Below, piece by piece: positions 1-8,437 of a DNA stretch of 64,000 nucleotides (positions are counted from its first letter, which is position 1; each line of letters opens with the position of its first letter). The stretch is from Bryobacterales bacterium. Its GTDB lineage: Bacteria; Acidobacteriota; Terriglobia; Bryobacterales; UBA6623. A program made the position numbers and the translations under genes. Location of the stretch: positions 1 through 64,000 of the forward strand of contig JAJDZN010000069.1 in the NCBI GenBank assembly GCA_022824585.1, read 5' to 3'. The notes beneath the pieces are model-generated. The model did not search any database and was not told the origin of the DNA. It worked only from the letters and a program-made list of their open reading frames with translations.

Positions 1-2606
1 TGCTCTTCCGCAATGACGGCAACGGCGCGTTCGAGGAAGTTTCCCAGAGCGCGGGCCTGGATCCAACCAACGATCGCTTCAGCTTCGCACCGGCATGGGG
101 GGACTACGACAACGACGGCGATCCCGACCTATACGTGGCAAACGACTTCGGGCGCAACAACCTGTACAAGAACAACGGGGACGGTACGTTCGAAGACCAA
201 GCCGCAGACCTGGGCGTCGAGGATCTCGGGGCGGGCATGTCAGCCGCGTGGGGGGACTACGACAACGACGGCGACCTCGACCTGTATACCGCGAACATGT
301 GGTCTTCGGCAGGGCTGCGGATCACGGGCAGTGCCGAATTCGACAGCGTGGCCGCGACTGCCGAGCGGCGTTTGTTTCGCCGCCAGGCACAGGGCAACTC
401 CCTGTTCCGCAACGACGGTGCCGATGGCTTCGCAGACGTCAGCGAGAGTGCCGGAGTGCGGACGGGACGGTGGGCGTGGGCGTCCGATTTTGTCGATCTC
501 GACAGTGACGGGCTGCTGGACCTGTTCGTGCAGAACGGGTTCATCACCGGGGAGCGCATGGACGACCTTTGAAGCTTCTTCTGGCGGCAGGTCGTGTCGC
601 AGTCGCCGCTGAAAGCCGAGGGCTCCAAGCAGTACGGAGACGCCTGGCGAGCGATCAACATCCTTATCCGCTCGGACGGAACTTGGAGCGGCAGGGAGCG
701 CAACCTGTGCTTCCGCAATCGCGGGGACGGGACCTTCGGGGACATCTCATTCACGAGCGGCTTGGATCTCGACGCGGACGGGCGGGCGTTCGTCCCGCTA
801 GATCTGGACGGCGACGGCGATCTCGACCTAGTCGTGAAGAACCGGAACGGAGTCCAGCTGAGAGCCTTTCGCAACGACCTGCGGCCGGAAGCCTCCAGAC
901 ACCTCACGATCCGTCTGGAAGGAAGACGGAGCAACCGCGACGGCGTCGGCAGCCGAGTCGAGGTGCTGACAGACCGGCGCACGCTGACAAGGGAGATCGC
1001 GTCCGGCGGAGGCTACCTCTCGCAGAGGTCCCGTGTCGTGCGGTTCGGGCTGCCCGAAGGCGAAACCGTCCAACGCCTGACCGTGCGCTGGCCGGGCGGC
1101 AAGGTTCAGCAACTCGCCGCCCCTGGTCAGCAGGGTCGGTTCGTGCTGGTTGAGGACGCTCCCGAGTTCACGGCGAGCCCCCGGGTCCGGCCTACCGTAA
1201 CCCGTTCGGAGGCCGCGGGATCCTCAAGGCTCGAGTCGAGTTCCGGCACTTGGCTCGCCCAGCCGGTGCCGGCACCTGATTTCGAACTCCCCACTGTCGG
1301 GGAGCAGGACGCGAGCGTGCGACTGTCAAGCCTCCGCGGCCAGCAAGTGCTGTTGAACCTGTGGGCGACCTGGTGCCCGCCGTGTCGTCGCGAACTGGCC
1401 CTGTTCCAAGAGCAGGGCCGTGAGTTCGAGCGGTCCGGTGTCGCGGTCATCGCCGTGTCCGTGGACGATCCAGCCACTGCCGAGGCCGTGGCGAAACTGT
1501 CTGGCGAACTTCGCCTCGCATTCCCTGTTCTGCTCGCCGACAGGACCACGGCGGAAGCGTATAGCATCCTGAACGAGCGGCTCTTCGACCGCCGCCGCGC
1601 GCTGGCGATTCCCACGAGCTTCCTGCTGGACGCGGAAGGCCGGATCGTCAAGGTGTACCGAGGAGAGGTGGACCCGGCCGAGATCCTGCGAGATTCGAGG
1701 GCCGAAGCGGGCAGCCCCCTGCCGTTTTCCGGGCGGTGGGTCGTTTCGGAACCGGCGAGAGACTTCGAGGAGCTGGCCGCAGCGTTCGCGGAAAGAGGCC
1801 TCGGCCAGCCCGCGCGCCGTATCTTCGACGAGGCGCTGGCGCGCGGCCAACGGTCCCCAGGGCTTCTCAACAACCTGGCTGGCGCACTCATCACAGAGGG
1901 CGATGTGGAGCGCGGGGAAGCGCTCCTCCGCGAAGCGCTCGCCGCCGAGCCGGCCATGACCGACGCGAAAGTCAACCTAGCGGCGCTGCTGATCGAGCGC
2001 GGCTCCGTGCCCGAGGCCGAGACGCTCCTTGTCGAGGCGCTCTCGGAGCAGCCCCGCGACAGCCAAGCGCTGTCCGTATTGGGTTCGATCCGGTTCTCGC
2101 AAGGGCAGGCAGAGGAAGCGGAAGGCCTGTTCCGGAGGGCCGTGGCAGTCCGGCCGGACGATGCGAGATTCCGGGAGAACCACGGTGCCGTCCTAGCGAC
2201 TCTCGGCCGATTCGAGGAGGCCCTGCGCGAATACGAAACAGCCCGGGACCTGGGCTCCGCGGGAGCTCCGTTGCAGACTAACCTCGCTGTCCTTTACATG
2301 CAGACGGGGAAAATCGACCAAGCGCGGGACGCGTTCCTAACGGCGGCCGAATTGGAACCGGACTCACCAAGCGCTCACCTCAACCTCGCCCGCTACCAGC
2401 TCCAGACGAACGATTTGGACGCAGCCCTGGCTTCGATCCGGCAAGCGCGAGAGCTGCTGCCCGGAGATCCCGGCCCACTCGTGCTTCAAGCCCAGGCGCT
2501 CGCACTGCAGGGTCGGACCGATGAGGCCCGGTCGGTCGCACGGGAAGCCCTGAGGCTGGATCCGCAATCCGCGGAAGCGGAGCAGATCCTGCGAACGTTG
2601 CCGTAA
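1..2606 (+). CDS. FG-GAP/UnbV (CRTAC1-like) protein fused to TlpA-like thioredoxin and TPR domains; 5' partial, in-frame TGA
   Basis: The gene enters from the left edge; the frame is read from base 3. Calcium-binding-type FG-GAP/VCBS repeats are visible (DYDNDGDPDLYVAN at about codons 35-48, a second copy near codon 85, DLDGDGDLDLVVKN after base 795). An ASPIC/UnbV segment follows (SNRDGVGSRVEV to VRWPGGKV, bases about 930-1100). Next comes a redoxin domain with the active-site motif WCPPC at 1371-1385, then at least six TPR units to the C terminus. Family knowledge points to an extracytoplasmic binding protein with a disulfide-active domain. The frame is broken once by TGA at 570-572; both sides are unmistakably the same protein, so this is recoding, a recent nonsense mutation or a sequence error. 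The upstream start is outside the window. Confidence 0.85.
570..572 (+). other. In-frame TGA codon inside the FG-GAP/UnbV gene
   Basis: Reading in frame from base 3, codon 190 is TGA. The flanking residues are ERMDDL before and SFFWRQVVSQSP after, which read as one uninterrupted family segment. No frame change is needed across it. It could be selenocysteine, a true stop splitting the gene, or an error. Confidence 0.9.
578..615 (+). other. Hairpin just after the in-frame TGA (SECIS-like candidate)
   Basis: Bases 578-588 pair with 605-615 in an 11-position stem with one C-A mismatch and two G-U pairs. The loop (589-604) is 16 nt, begins 16 nt after the TGA and has G at its second position. Distance and loop G fit descriptions of bacterial SECIS elements; the loop is slightly longer than usual. 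Paired by eye only. Confidence 0.35.
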
Positions 2607-2761
2607 CGCGACCTCCGACTCCAAGGGGCCGGAAGACGCAGTCAGCGGGGCGGCAAATAGCAGTTCCCGCGTCAGGGATCTCTGTCCCTGGCGACCAGAC
2701 CATCAGCAACCGCCGTACCTCGAGAGAGTTCACGGGCCAGCCGAAAATCCCCGTCCGGTCC

Positions 2762-2790
2762 TTGACACCCGGCCCAACCAAGGCTAGAAT
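2762..2790 (+). promoter_or_regulatory. Sigma70-type promoter for TonB-dependent receptor 1
   Basis: TTGACA at 2762-2767 and TAGAAT at 2785-2790 are separated by exactly 17 bp, the optimal geometry. Transcription would begin near 2797, giving a leader of about 47 nt that contains a GAGGAGG ribosome-binding site before the ATG at 2844. Confidence 0.75.
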
Positions 2791-2843
2791 CCAGCCACGC
2801 AGCGCGTCCGCGCCGCAGGGAGATTGGTCGAGGAGGCAACCAA

Positions 2844-5800
2844 ATGAAAGTGAAATCGACACTCGGTGTTCTCGCAGCAGCCCTAGTCTTGGCATCCATC
2901 CCCTTGGGAGCCCAGACCCAGACGCGCCTGACCGGAACGGTGTCCGACAACACCGGCTCGGTGATTCCGGGTGCGCAAGTCACGATTTCAAACATCAATA
3001 CCGGGGTCACCATGGCGGCCGAAACCAACACCTCGGGCAGCTACAACTTCCCCTTCGTGGCGGCCGGACAGTACGAACTGGTCTGTGAGTTCGAGGGTTT
3101 CAAGACCTACAGCCAGTCGGGCATCGTCTTGGAGACCGGCTCCGTCCGTGGCGTCGACATACAAATGGAGGTCGGCGACGTGAATGAGACGATCGAAGTC
3201 GAGGCGGCTGCGCCCCTCCTGGAGACGGAGAGCTCGACGGTTGGCCAGTTCATCGAGCGCGACACCGTCTTCAACATGCCGCTGGCGAGCCGGCGAAGCG
3301 CTTCGCTGGTGCGCCTGCTGGGGAACGTCACATACCGCAATGAGGGCGGCGCTGAGGCGCTGCCGTTCTTTTCGATGGCGGGCGGCCGGTCCCGCAACCA
3401 GATGTGGACTCTCGACGGAACCGTCATTCAAAACATGTCTCTGGGAATCGCTCAACTCGGCCTGAACCCCCCTGCGGAGTCGCTGCAGGAGTTCAAGGCG
3501 GAGCAGAGCAACTACTCGGCCGAGTACGGCCGGGCCGGGGGCGGCTTCATCGTCATGACGACCCGCTCCGGGACGAATGAGTTTCACGGAGCGGCCTACG
3601 AGTTCTTCCGCAACCAGGCCATCGACACGAGGACGTTCTTCGCTCCCGGCAAGGCACCGCTTCGCTACAACATCTTCGGTACGTCGGCCGGCGGTCCGAT
3701 CGCGAAGAACAAGACCTTCTACTTCTTCAACTACGAAGGGGGGCGGCGCCGCAACGGAGTGACCTATTCCAGCGACGATGTTCCGCACCTGCCGGAGATC
3801 GGAGGCGACTTCTCGAACCGTGCCGGCTTAGAGCTCAATGACCCTAGCGGAGGGGTCTTTCCCAACAACATCATTCCCCAAAGCCGGATCGATTCGCTCG
3901 GCAGACAGTTCGCGAGCTGGTATCCAGCCCCCAACCAGCCAGGAGACCTTTCGAAACCACCGGCGAACAACTTCGTCAACAACGCTTCGAACGCCCTGAC
4001 GCAGGACTTCTACACGGGGAAGGTGGATCACAACCTGGGCGTCAACGACCGCATGTACGGCCGCTTCCAGTTTTCTCGGAATCCGCAGACAGTCGCCGCC
4101 GTTTATCCGAACGACTTTGCAGACCCCAGGGCGGGCACCCGCGCCAACCGGCACACCAATGTGACGGGAAGCTGGATCCACCACTTCTCTCCCACCCTGA
4201 TCCAGGACGTGCGCATCAACTGGGGTCGCCGGTTGCACATCAACCGGTCTGCCGGACGGTTTTCCGGGAAGAACGGCGAGCTCAACGTGCCGGGCGTGAA
4301 TCCGGAAGCTTCCGCGCGCATCGCGGTCAATGGCCTGACCAATCTGGGAGCTGGCAACCACGAGAGGATCCAGACACCGATCGAGACGTGGCAATTTGTG
4401 GACACTTACACGTGGATCCGAGGCAACCACCAGATCAAGTTCGGCGGCGAGTGGCGCTTCGCGATGAACGTGGACGACTTCAACCAGTCGACCGGAGGGC
4501 GGTTCAACTTTGGCAACCGGGCCACTGGCGTCGGCCTCGCCGAATTGCTTCTCGGCCACGTGGGTTCGGGACAGCTCGTCGACGCCGATATCCTTGAGAG
4601 CCGGACTGATTTTTATGGGGTCTTCATCCAAGATGACTGGAGGGTCACTCCTACGTTCACGCTGAATATCGGCCTCCGGTGGGAACTCGACACGCCAAGA
4701 TGGGAACGACAGGACAACCGCCAGAGCGGTTTCGACCTCGATGAAATCAATCCGGTCTGCAATTGTCCCGGCGTGGTTACGTTCTCGGGACGGGACGGCC
4801 GCAGCAAGTACGCCCACGATTTCGACGCGAATAACTTCGGCCCGCGATTCGGCTTCGCCTGGGAGGCAGCTCGCGGATTCGTGGTCCGCGGCGGATACGG
4901 CATCAATTACAACGGCATGTACGCACGGGCCGTGCCATTCACGCTCTTCAACGGATTCAGCCTGAGCGGGTCGTTCACCTCGGCGGATGGTGGCTTCACC
5001 CGGGCGTTCCGATTGAGCGATGGCATGCCCAACGTGCCGCGTGAGGAACTAACGCCTGCGTTCGGCGCTGTGCCAATCGGAGACAGACCTCGCCTAGCTC
5101 CCGACTTCTTCCAGCAAAGCCAGCACAACGGCATGCACCAGCAGTGGAACCTGGGCCTGCAGAGGGAGCTGCCAGGCAACCTGCTTGCCGAAATCAGCTA
5201 CATAGGCAACGTGGGCCACAACCTGGGCGGGGCCAACGTCAACATCAACATGATTCCGCTGGTGGGCGGTCGCGGGCCCGAGCGGCAGTCGCAGACGGCC
5301 AGGCCTTTCCCGCAGTTCAACACAGTCTGGCATGAGAGCCCGCCCTGGGGCAATTCCGCCTACCACTCGATGAACGTGAAAGCCGAGAAACGCTACTCCG
5401 GCGGGATGAACTTCCTAATGAACTACACCTGGTCGAAGTTCATTGACGACGTCGAGGCGGCGACGGAACTCGGGGGCGAGGTCGGCAACGGATACAGCCA
5501 CATTGCGCTGCGACACCTCGACAAGGCACTCTCGGGCAACGACGTCCGGCACCGCTTCATCGGAAGCGCTGTCTACGAGTTGCCCTTCGGCGAGGGCCGT
5601 CCCATAGATTTCCAGAGCGGCGCCTTGGACGCCATTGTCGGGGGTTGGGGCATCGGGCTGATTGCCGAATTCCGTAGCGGCGTGCCGTTCGGCGTTGTCG
5701 AGAACACCAACCGCTCGAACACGTACGCCCATGTGCAGCGACCCAACATCATGGGGCCGGTCTCGATGTTGTCGAACTGGCGGGACGACGTCAGGGCGAA

Positions 5801-6098
5801 CAACTACTTCGAACCGTCTCTGTTCGCGGCACCCGGACCCGGTGGAATCGGGAACAGTCCCAGGAATCTCTGCTGCGGACCCGGCTTCAACGGATTCGAC
5901 CTCTCGGTCCACAAGTGGTTTAGCTTCACCGAGCGGCACCGGCTGCAACTTCGTGGGGACTTCTACAACCTGTTCAACCGCGCTGTGTTTGCGAATCCGG
6001 AACTGCGTCGTGGCCGAGGGGCGTTCGGACGGGTCGCGAACGTCCTAGTCGGCTCGAGTGGCCGTCTGGCGCAGATCTCGCTTCGCTTCGAGTTCTGA
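2844..6098 (+). CDS. TonB-dependent receptor, Oar-like, with carboxypeptidase-regulatory-like domain (receptor 1)
   Basis: An outer-membrane beta-barrel protein of 1084 aa, predicted to import or bind large ligands using TonB energy; the substrate is not deducible. A signal peptide ends near residue 25 (LASIPLGAQ). Residues about 28-115 form a carboxypeptidase-regulatory-like beta sandwich (LTGTVSDNTGSVIPGAQV). A plug region follows with the usual AEYGRAGGGFI and TRSGTNEFHGAAYEFFRN motifs, then a long barrel ending in a terminal Phe (LRFEF), the outer-membrane insertion signature. The start is set by GAGGAGG 8-14 nt upstream. It is monocistronic behind its own promoter. Two paralogues lie at 25983-29189 and 50690-53743. 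Confidence 0.93.
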   Translation: MKVKSTLGVLAAALVLASIPLGAQTQTRLTGTVSDNTGSVIPGAQVTISNINTGVTMAAETNTSGSYNFPFVAAGQYELVCEFEGFKTYSQSGIVLETGSVRGVDIQMEVGDVNETIEVEAAAPLLETESSTVGQFIERDTVFNMPLASRRSASLVRLLGNVTYRNEGGAEALPFFSMAGGRSRNQMWTLDGTVIQNMSLGIAQLGLNPPAESLQEFKAEQSNYSAEYGRAGGGFIVMTTRSGTNEFHGAAYEFFRNQAIDTRTFFAPGKAPLRYNIFGTSAGGPIAKNKTFYFFNYEGGRRRNGVTYSSDDVPHLPEIGGDFSNRAGLELNDPSGGVFPNNIIPQSRIDSLGRQFASWYPAPNQPGDLSKPPANNFVNNASNALTQDFYTGKVDHNLGVNDRMYGRFQFSRNPQTVAAVYPNDFADPRAGTRANRHTNVTGSWIHHFSPTLIQDVRINWGRRLHINRSAGRFSGKNGELNVPGVNPEASARIAVNGLTNLGAGNHERIQTPIETWQFVDTYTWIRGNHQIKFGGEWRFAMNVDDFNQSTGGRFNFGNRATGVGLAELLLGHVGSGQLVDADILESRTDFYGVFIQDDWRVTPTFTLNIGLRWELDTPRWERQDNRQSGFDLDEINPVCNCPGVVTFSGRDGRSKYAHDFDANNFGPRFGFAWEAARGFVVRGGYGINYNGMYARAVPFTLFNGFSLSGSFTSADGGFTRAFRLSDGMPNVPREELTPAFGAVPIGDRPRLAPDFFQQSQHNGMHQQWNLGLQRELPGNLLAEISYIGNVGHNLGGANVNINMIPLVGGRGPERQSQTARPFPQFNTVWHESPPWGNSAYHSMNVKAEKRYSGGMNFLMNYTWSKFIDDVEAATELGGEVGNGYSHIALRHLDKALSGNDVRHRFIGSAVYELPFGEGRPIDFQSGALDAIVGGWGIGLIAEFRSGVPFGVVENTNRSNTYAHVQRPNIMGPVSMLSNWRDDVRANNYFEPSLFAAPGPGGIGNSPRNLCCGPGFNGFDLSVHKWFSFTERHRLQLRGDFYNLFNRAVFANPELRRGRGAFGRVANVLVGSSGRLAQISLRFEF

Positions 6099-6105
6099 CG
6101 CATTC

Positions 6106-6120
6106 AACCGGGGGCCGGTT
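6106..6120. terminator. Hairpin between convergent genes (weak terminator candidate)
   Basis: AACCGG, a GGG loop and CCGGTT form a perfect 6-bp stem 8 nt after the receptor stop codon. There is no T tract, so intrinsic termination is uncertain. It sits between converging transcripts. Confidence 0.35.
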
Positions 6121-6192
6121 CTACGAATCGCGCTTTCCGCCCCCAAGTTGAACCGAAGATCAAGGCCCTCGTTGGTCTGAGGCGGAGCCGCG

Positions 6193-6639
6193 CTAATACG
6201 TGGTCCAGGAATCAAGCAGAGCCGGAGGAAGTTCAGGAGACTCTTTCTCGGGAGTGAAATTGGAGGCGAGGTATTCGTATAGCGCCTCGAACTCGCTGTC
6301 CGTCAGCCCCTCGACCCGCTCGCGGTGCTCCAAGCTGCTGCGGTACCAAGCTGCCTCGTCCAAAGGCAGCACCAAGATCGGCACAAGCACATGGCAGCTT
6401 TGACAGTTGTCCAAGACGAGGTCACGCCCGGCACCCTCCGGAAATACGTCATTGATGTTGAACGCGGACCAGTCGCGAGGTGCATCCTCGACGGCAGCGG
6501 GCTCCTGTGGACTGGGCTGAACTTGGCCGCAGGCTGACAGCGCGATCCAGACCGCCAAGCCTAGGCCCGCCATCGCGGCGCTGACGCGTAGCTCAACCCC
6601 GCGCTCGCCCGACTGAGCACTCAGATGCCGGATTGCCAT
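6193..6639 (-). CDS. Small c-type cytochrome lipoprotein (distal)
   Basis: A 148-aa protein with a lipoprotein signal (LSAC, lipid-modified Cys about residue 37) and one haem c motif CQSCH at 79-83. It resembles the small cytochrome c domains found with periplasmic dehydrogenases (FPEGAGRDLVLDNCQSCH, then a DSEFEALYEYLASNF helix). The Met ligand expected for that family is absent. His105 lies exactly 22 residues after the haem His, and the neighbouring paralogue has His at the same spacing, so bis-His ligation is inferred. Its ATG shares one base with the upstream stop (TAATG), indicating translational coupling. It is last in a five-gene operon with the E1 subunits and probably acts in periplasmic electron transfer. 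Confidence 0.85.
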   Translation of the reverse strand: MAIRHLSAQSGERGVELRVSAAMAGLGLAVWIALSACGQVQPSPQEPAAVEDAPRDWSAFNINDVFPEGAGRDLVLDNCQSCHVLVPILVLPLDEAAWYRSSLEHRERVEGLTDSEFEALYEYLASNFTPEKESPELPPALLDSWTTY

Positions 6640-7037
6640 TAGAACGGCGCGCAGCCACCTTCTAGGAACTGGGGCGGAATGGCAGGCTCGGGTTTGGAGT
6701 AGTTGAAGTTCTCACTCAGGTACGCGAACAGGACTTCATAGTCGGCGTCGTTCGTGTCGGGCAGCTTGTCGCGGTGATCCTGCTTGAGGCTGGCCCATCG
6801 GGCCTGCGTGCGCTGGCCAATCGCGGCGCAGGCCGCTGCATGGCAGGCCCCACAACTGTCCAGCACCATCGACCGTCCAAGCCCTTCCGGGAAAATGTCC
6901 GTCAGCGATGCCGCTGCGGCGACTGCCGGAGCGGACTCCGTTGCCTGCTCGGCTTCCTGCTCAGTCGGACTAGACGCCCCGCCGCATCCGGCCATAAACA
7001 GCGTGAGTGCAATGATCACTCTCGAGTCAATCGACAT
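6639..7037 (-). CDS. Small c-type cytochrome lipoprotein (proximal paralogue)
   Basis: 132 aa starting at MSIDSRV, chosen because GGAGG lies 6 nt upstream. The lipobox MAGC places the lipidated Cys at residue 18; an Ala/Glu-rich linker follows, then DIFPEGLGRSMVLD and the haem motif CGACH at 62-66. A conserved Trp81 and a His88 sit 15 and 22 residues after the haem His, the same spacing as in the downstream paralogue, with no Met in that region. An extra Cys (residue 70) lies just after the haem site. The two cytochromes are tandem duplicates. The 5' end overlaps the zinc-protein gene by 11 bp. Likely a membrane-anchored periplasmic electron carrier. Confidence 0.87.
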   Translation of the reverse strand: MSIDSRVIIALTLFMAGCGGASSPTEQEAEQATESAPAVAAAASLTDIFPEGLGRSMVLDSCGACHAAACAAIGQRTQARWASLKQDHRDKLPDTNDADYEVLFAYLSENFNYSKPEPAIPPQFLEGGCAPF

Positions 7038-7350
7038 ACACGTCCTCCGGCGTCTGCTTGGGCTTCTGGATTCTTCCTTTGAGGGAAAAGACCGGCACCA
7101 CAAGCTCGGAGGTTGCTGCGTGGGCTGGAAAGCCATCCTCCGCAAGCCGCCTAAGTGCGTCGCTGACCGGCTCGTCGTAGAACTGCTCGCTGCACTTGCC
7201 GCAGACCAGCGCAGGGATATCTTCTACGATGGCCACGCGGTCTCCCTGCCAGATGGCCGTGCGCATGGTCTTGGCGACCATGGCAGCCTGACAACGCGGG
7301 CAAACGGCTTCGGCTGCTGGTTCTGTTGTCAAGTCCGCTCCCGAATCCAA
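7027..7350 (-). CDS. YgiT-type (MqsA N-terminal-like) zinc-binding protein
   Basis: 107 aa with two CxxC knuckles (CPRC near residue 17 and CGKC near residue 50), the arrangement of YgiT-type zinc proteins and the N-terminal half of MqsA antitoxins. The C-terminal helix-turn-helix of full MqsA is absent and no MqsR toxin lies nearby, so an antitoxin role is unlikely here. The longest open form starts at TTG 7350 without a clear ribosome-binding site, so the start is uncertain. The gene lies between E1 beta and the cytochromes in the same operon; its role there is unknown. Confidence 0.7.
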   Translation of the reverse strand: MDSGADLTTEPAAEAVCPRCQAAMVAKTMRTAIWQGDRVAIVEDIPALVCGKCSEQFYDEPVSDALRRLAEDGFPAHAATSELVVPVFSLKGRIQKPKQTPEDVYVD

Positions 7351-7435
7351 TGCGGCGAAGCACGCGTCCCCGCCGAATCAAGAGCATAGCGCTCGCCAGA
7401 GCCCCCGGCTACCGCACTCCCCCGCCCGTTCCGCT

Positions 7436-8419
7436 TCAGGCGCGGACGAGCTGCTTCGCGGCATCCACGATCTTGGGCATGTCGGGACGCAACCAAGACA
7501 TCATGCCGGCCGCTCCGGGCCCCGGCACGTCAGGAAACGCGATGCGGCGCGTCTTGACCCCGGGCAGCGCCTGTGCCACCTCGGCAACGACATGGGCTCC
7601 AAAGCCCGCCGTATAGTGCCCGTGCTCGACCACCAGCAGGCGTCTCGTCTTGCGCGCCGAGGTCACGATGGTGTCCACGTCCAGCGGCTTCAGAGACCGG
7701 GGGTCGATGAACTCGACGCTGATACCCGTCTTGGCAAGCTGGGCGACGGCACGCCCGGCATCCACAGTCGCGGGTGCCCAAGCGACCAGAGTGAGATGAC
7801 TGCCCTTATTGCGGACGACAGCCTTGCCGAGCGGCAGCTCGTAGGCCTCGTCAGGAACGTCCGGCTGGCTGCCTGACTTGACTTCCGGGTAATCCAGGTA
7901 GACGACCGGGTCTGGATCTCGGATGGCCGAGATCAACAATCCCTTGGCATCGTAGGCATTGCTCGGTGCGACGACCTTAACGCCCGGCAGGTTAGCGAAC
8001 ATCGCCTCCGCCCCGACATCGGTATGCTGCCCCGCGCTGCCGCGCCGGCGCCCCGCGCCATCCACCCAAAGAACGAACGGCATGCTCGCCTGGCCACCCG
8101 TCATCGAGCGCAGCTTGCCGGCTTGGTTGTACACGTATTCGATAGCGAAGATCTGCGCCATCGAGGGCAACCGAGCGATGGCCTTCGATCCCGCTGCAGC
8201 CACGCCGATGGCGACGCCCGCGATCCACGATTCGTCGATAGGCCAGCCGCGGCCAGAGGTCCGCAGGTCACCGAACTCGCCGACCAGATCGAAGACTTTC
8301 CCGTCAGGACCGATCGTGGTGGGCTTCTGGTACTCGTAGTAGTAGACCATGTCCGGGTCTGCCCGCATTTCTTGTGCAACCGCCTCGAGCTGGGCGTAGT
8401 AGTACGACTTCTTGGCCAT
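7436..8419 (-). CDS. 2-oxoacid dehydrogenase E1 component, beta subunit
   Basis: 327 aa, normal length for E1 beta. The N-terminal pyrimidine-binding transketolase domain contains the Glu expected to activate thiamine diphosphate (PIDESWIAGVAIG, Glu63). The C-terminal transketolase domain carries EFIDPRSLKPLDVDTI and VVEHGHYTAGFGAHV. With E1 alpha it should form an alpha2beta2 enzyme that decarboxylates a 2-oxoacid. GAGGAGG precedes the ATG. It begins 18 bp after E1 alpha. It has no signal peptide, so if the alpha subunit is exported by Tat the beta subunit would have to travel with it. No E2 or E3 gene is visible in the window. Confidence 0.92.
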   Translation of the reverse strand: MAKKSYYYAQLEAVAQEMRADPDMVYYYEYQKPTTIGPDGKVFDLVGEFGDLRTSGRGWPIDESWIAGVAIGVAAAGSKAIARLPSMAQIFAIEYVYNQAGKLRSMTGGQASMPFVLWVDGAGRRRGSAGQHTDVGAEAMFANLPGVKVVAPSNAYDAKGLLISAIRDPDPVVYLDYPEVKSGSQPDVPDEAYELPLGKAVVRNKGSHLTLVAWAPATVDAGRAVAQLAKTGISVEFIDPRSLKPLDVDTIVTSARKTRRLLVVEHGHYTAGFGAHVVAEVAQALPGVKTRRIAFPDVPGPGAAGMMSWLRPDMPKIVDAAKQLVRA

Positions 8420-8437
8420 GGTGCTTCCTCCTCTTCG

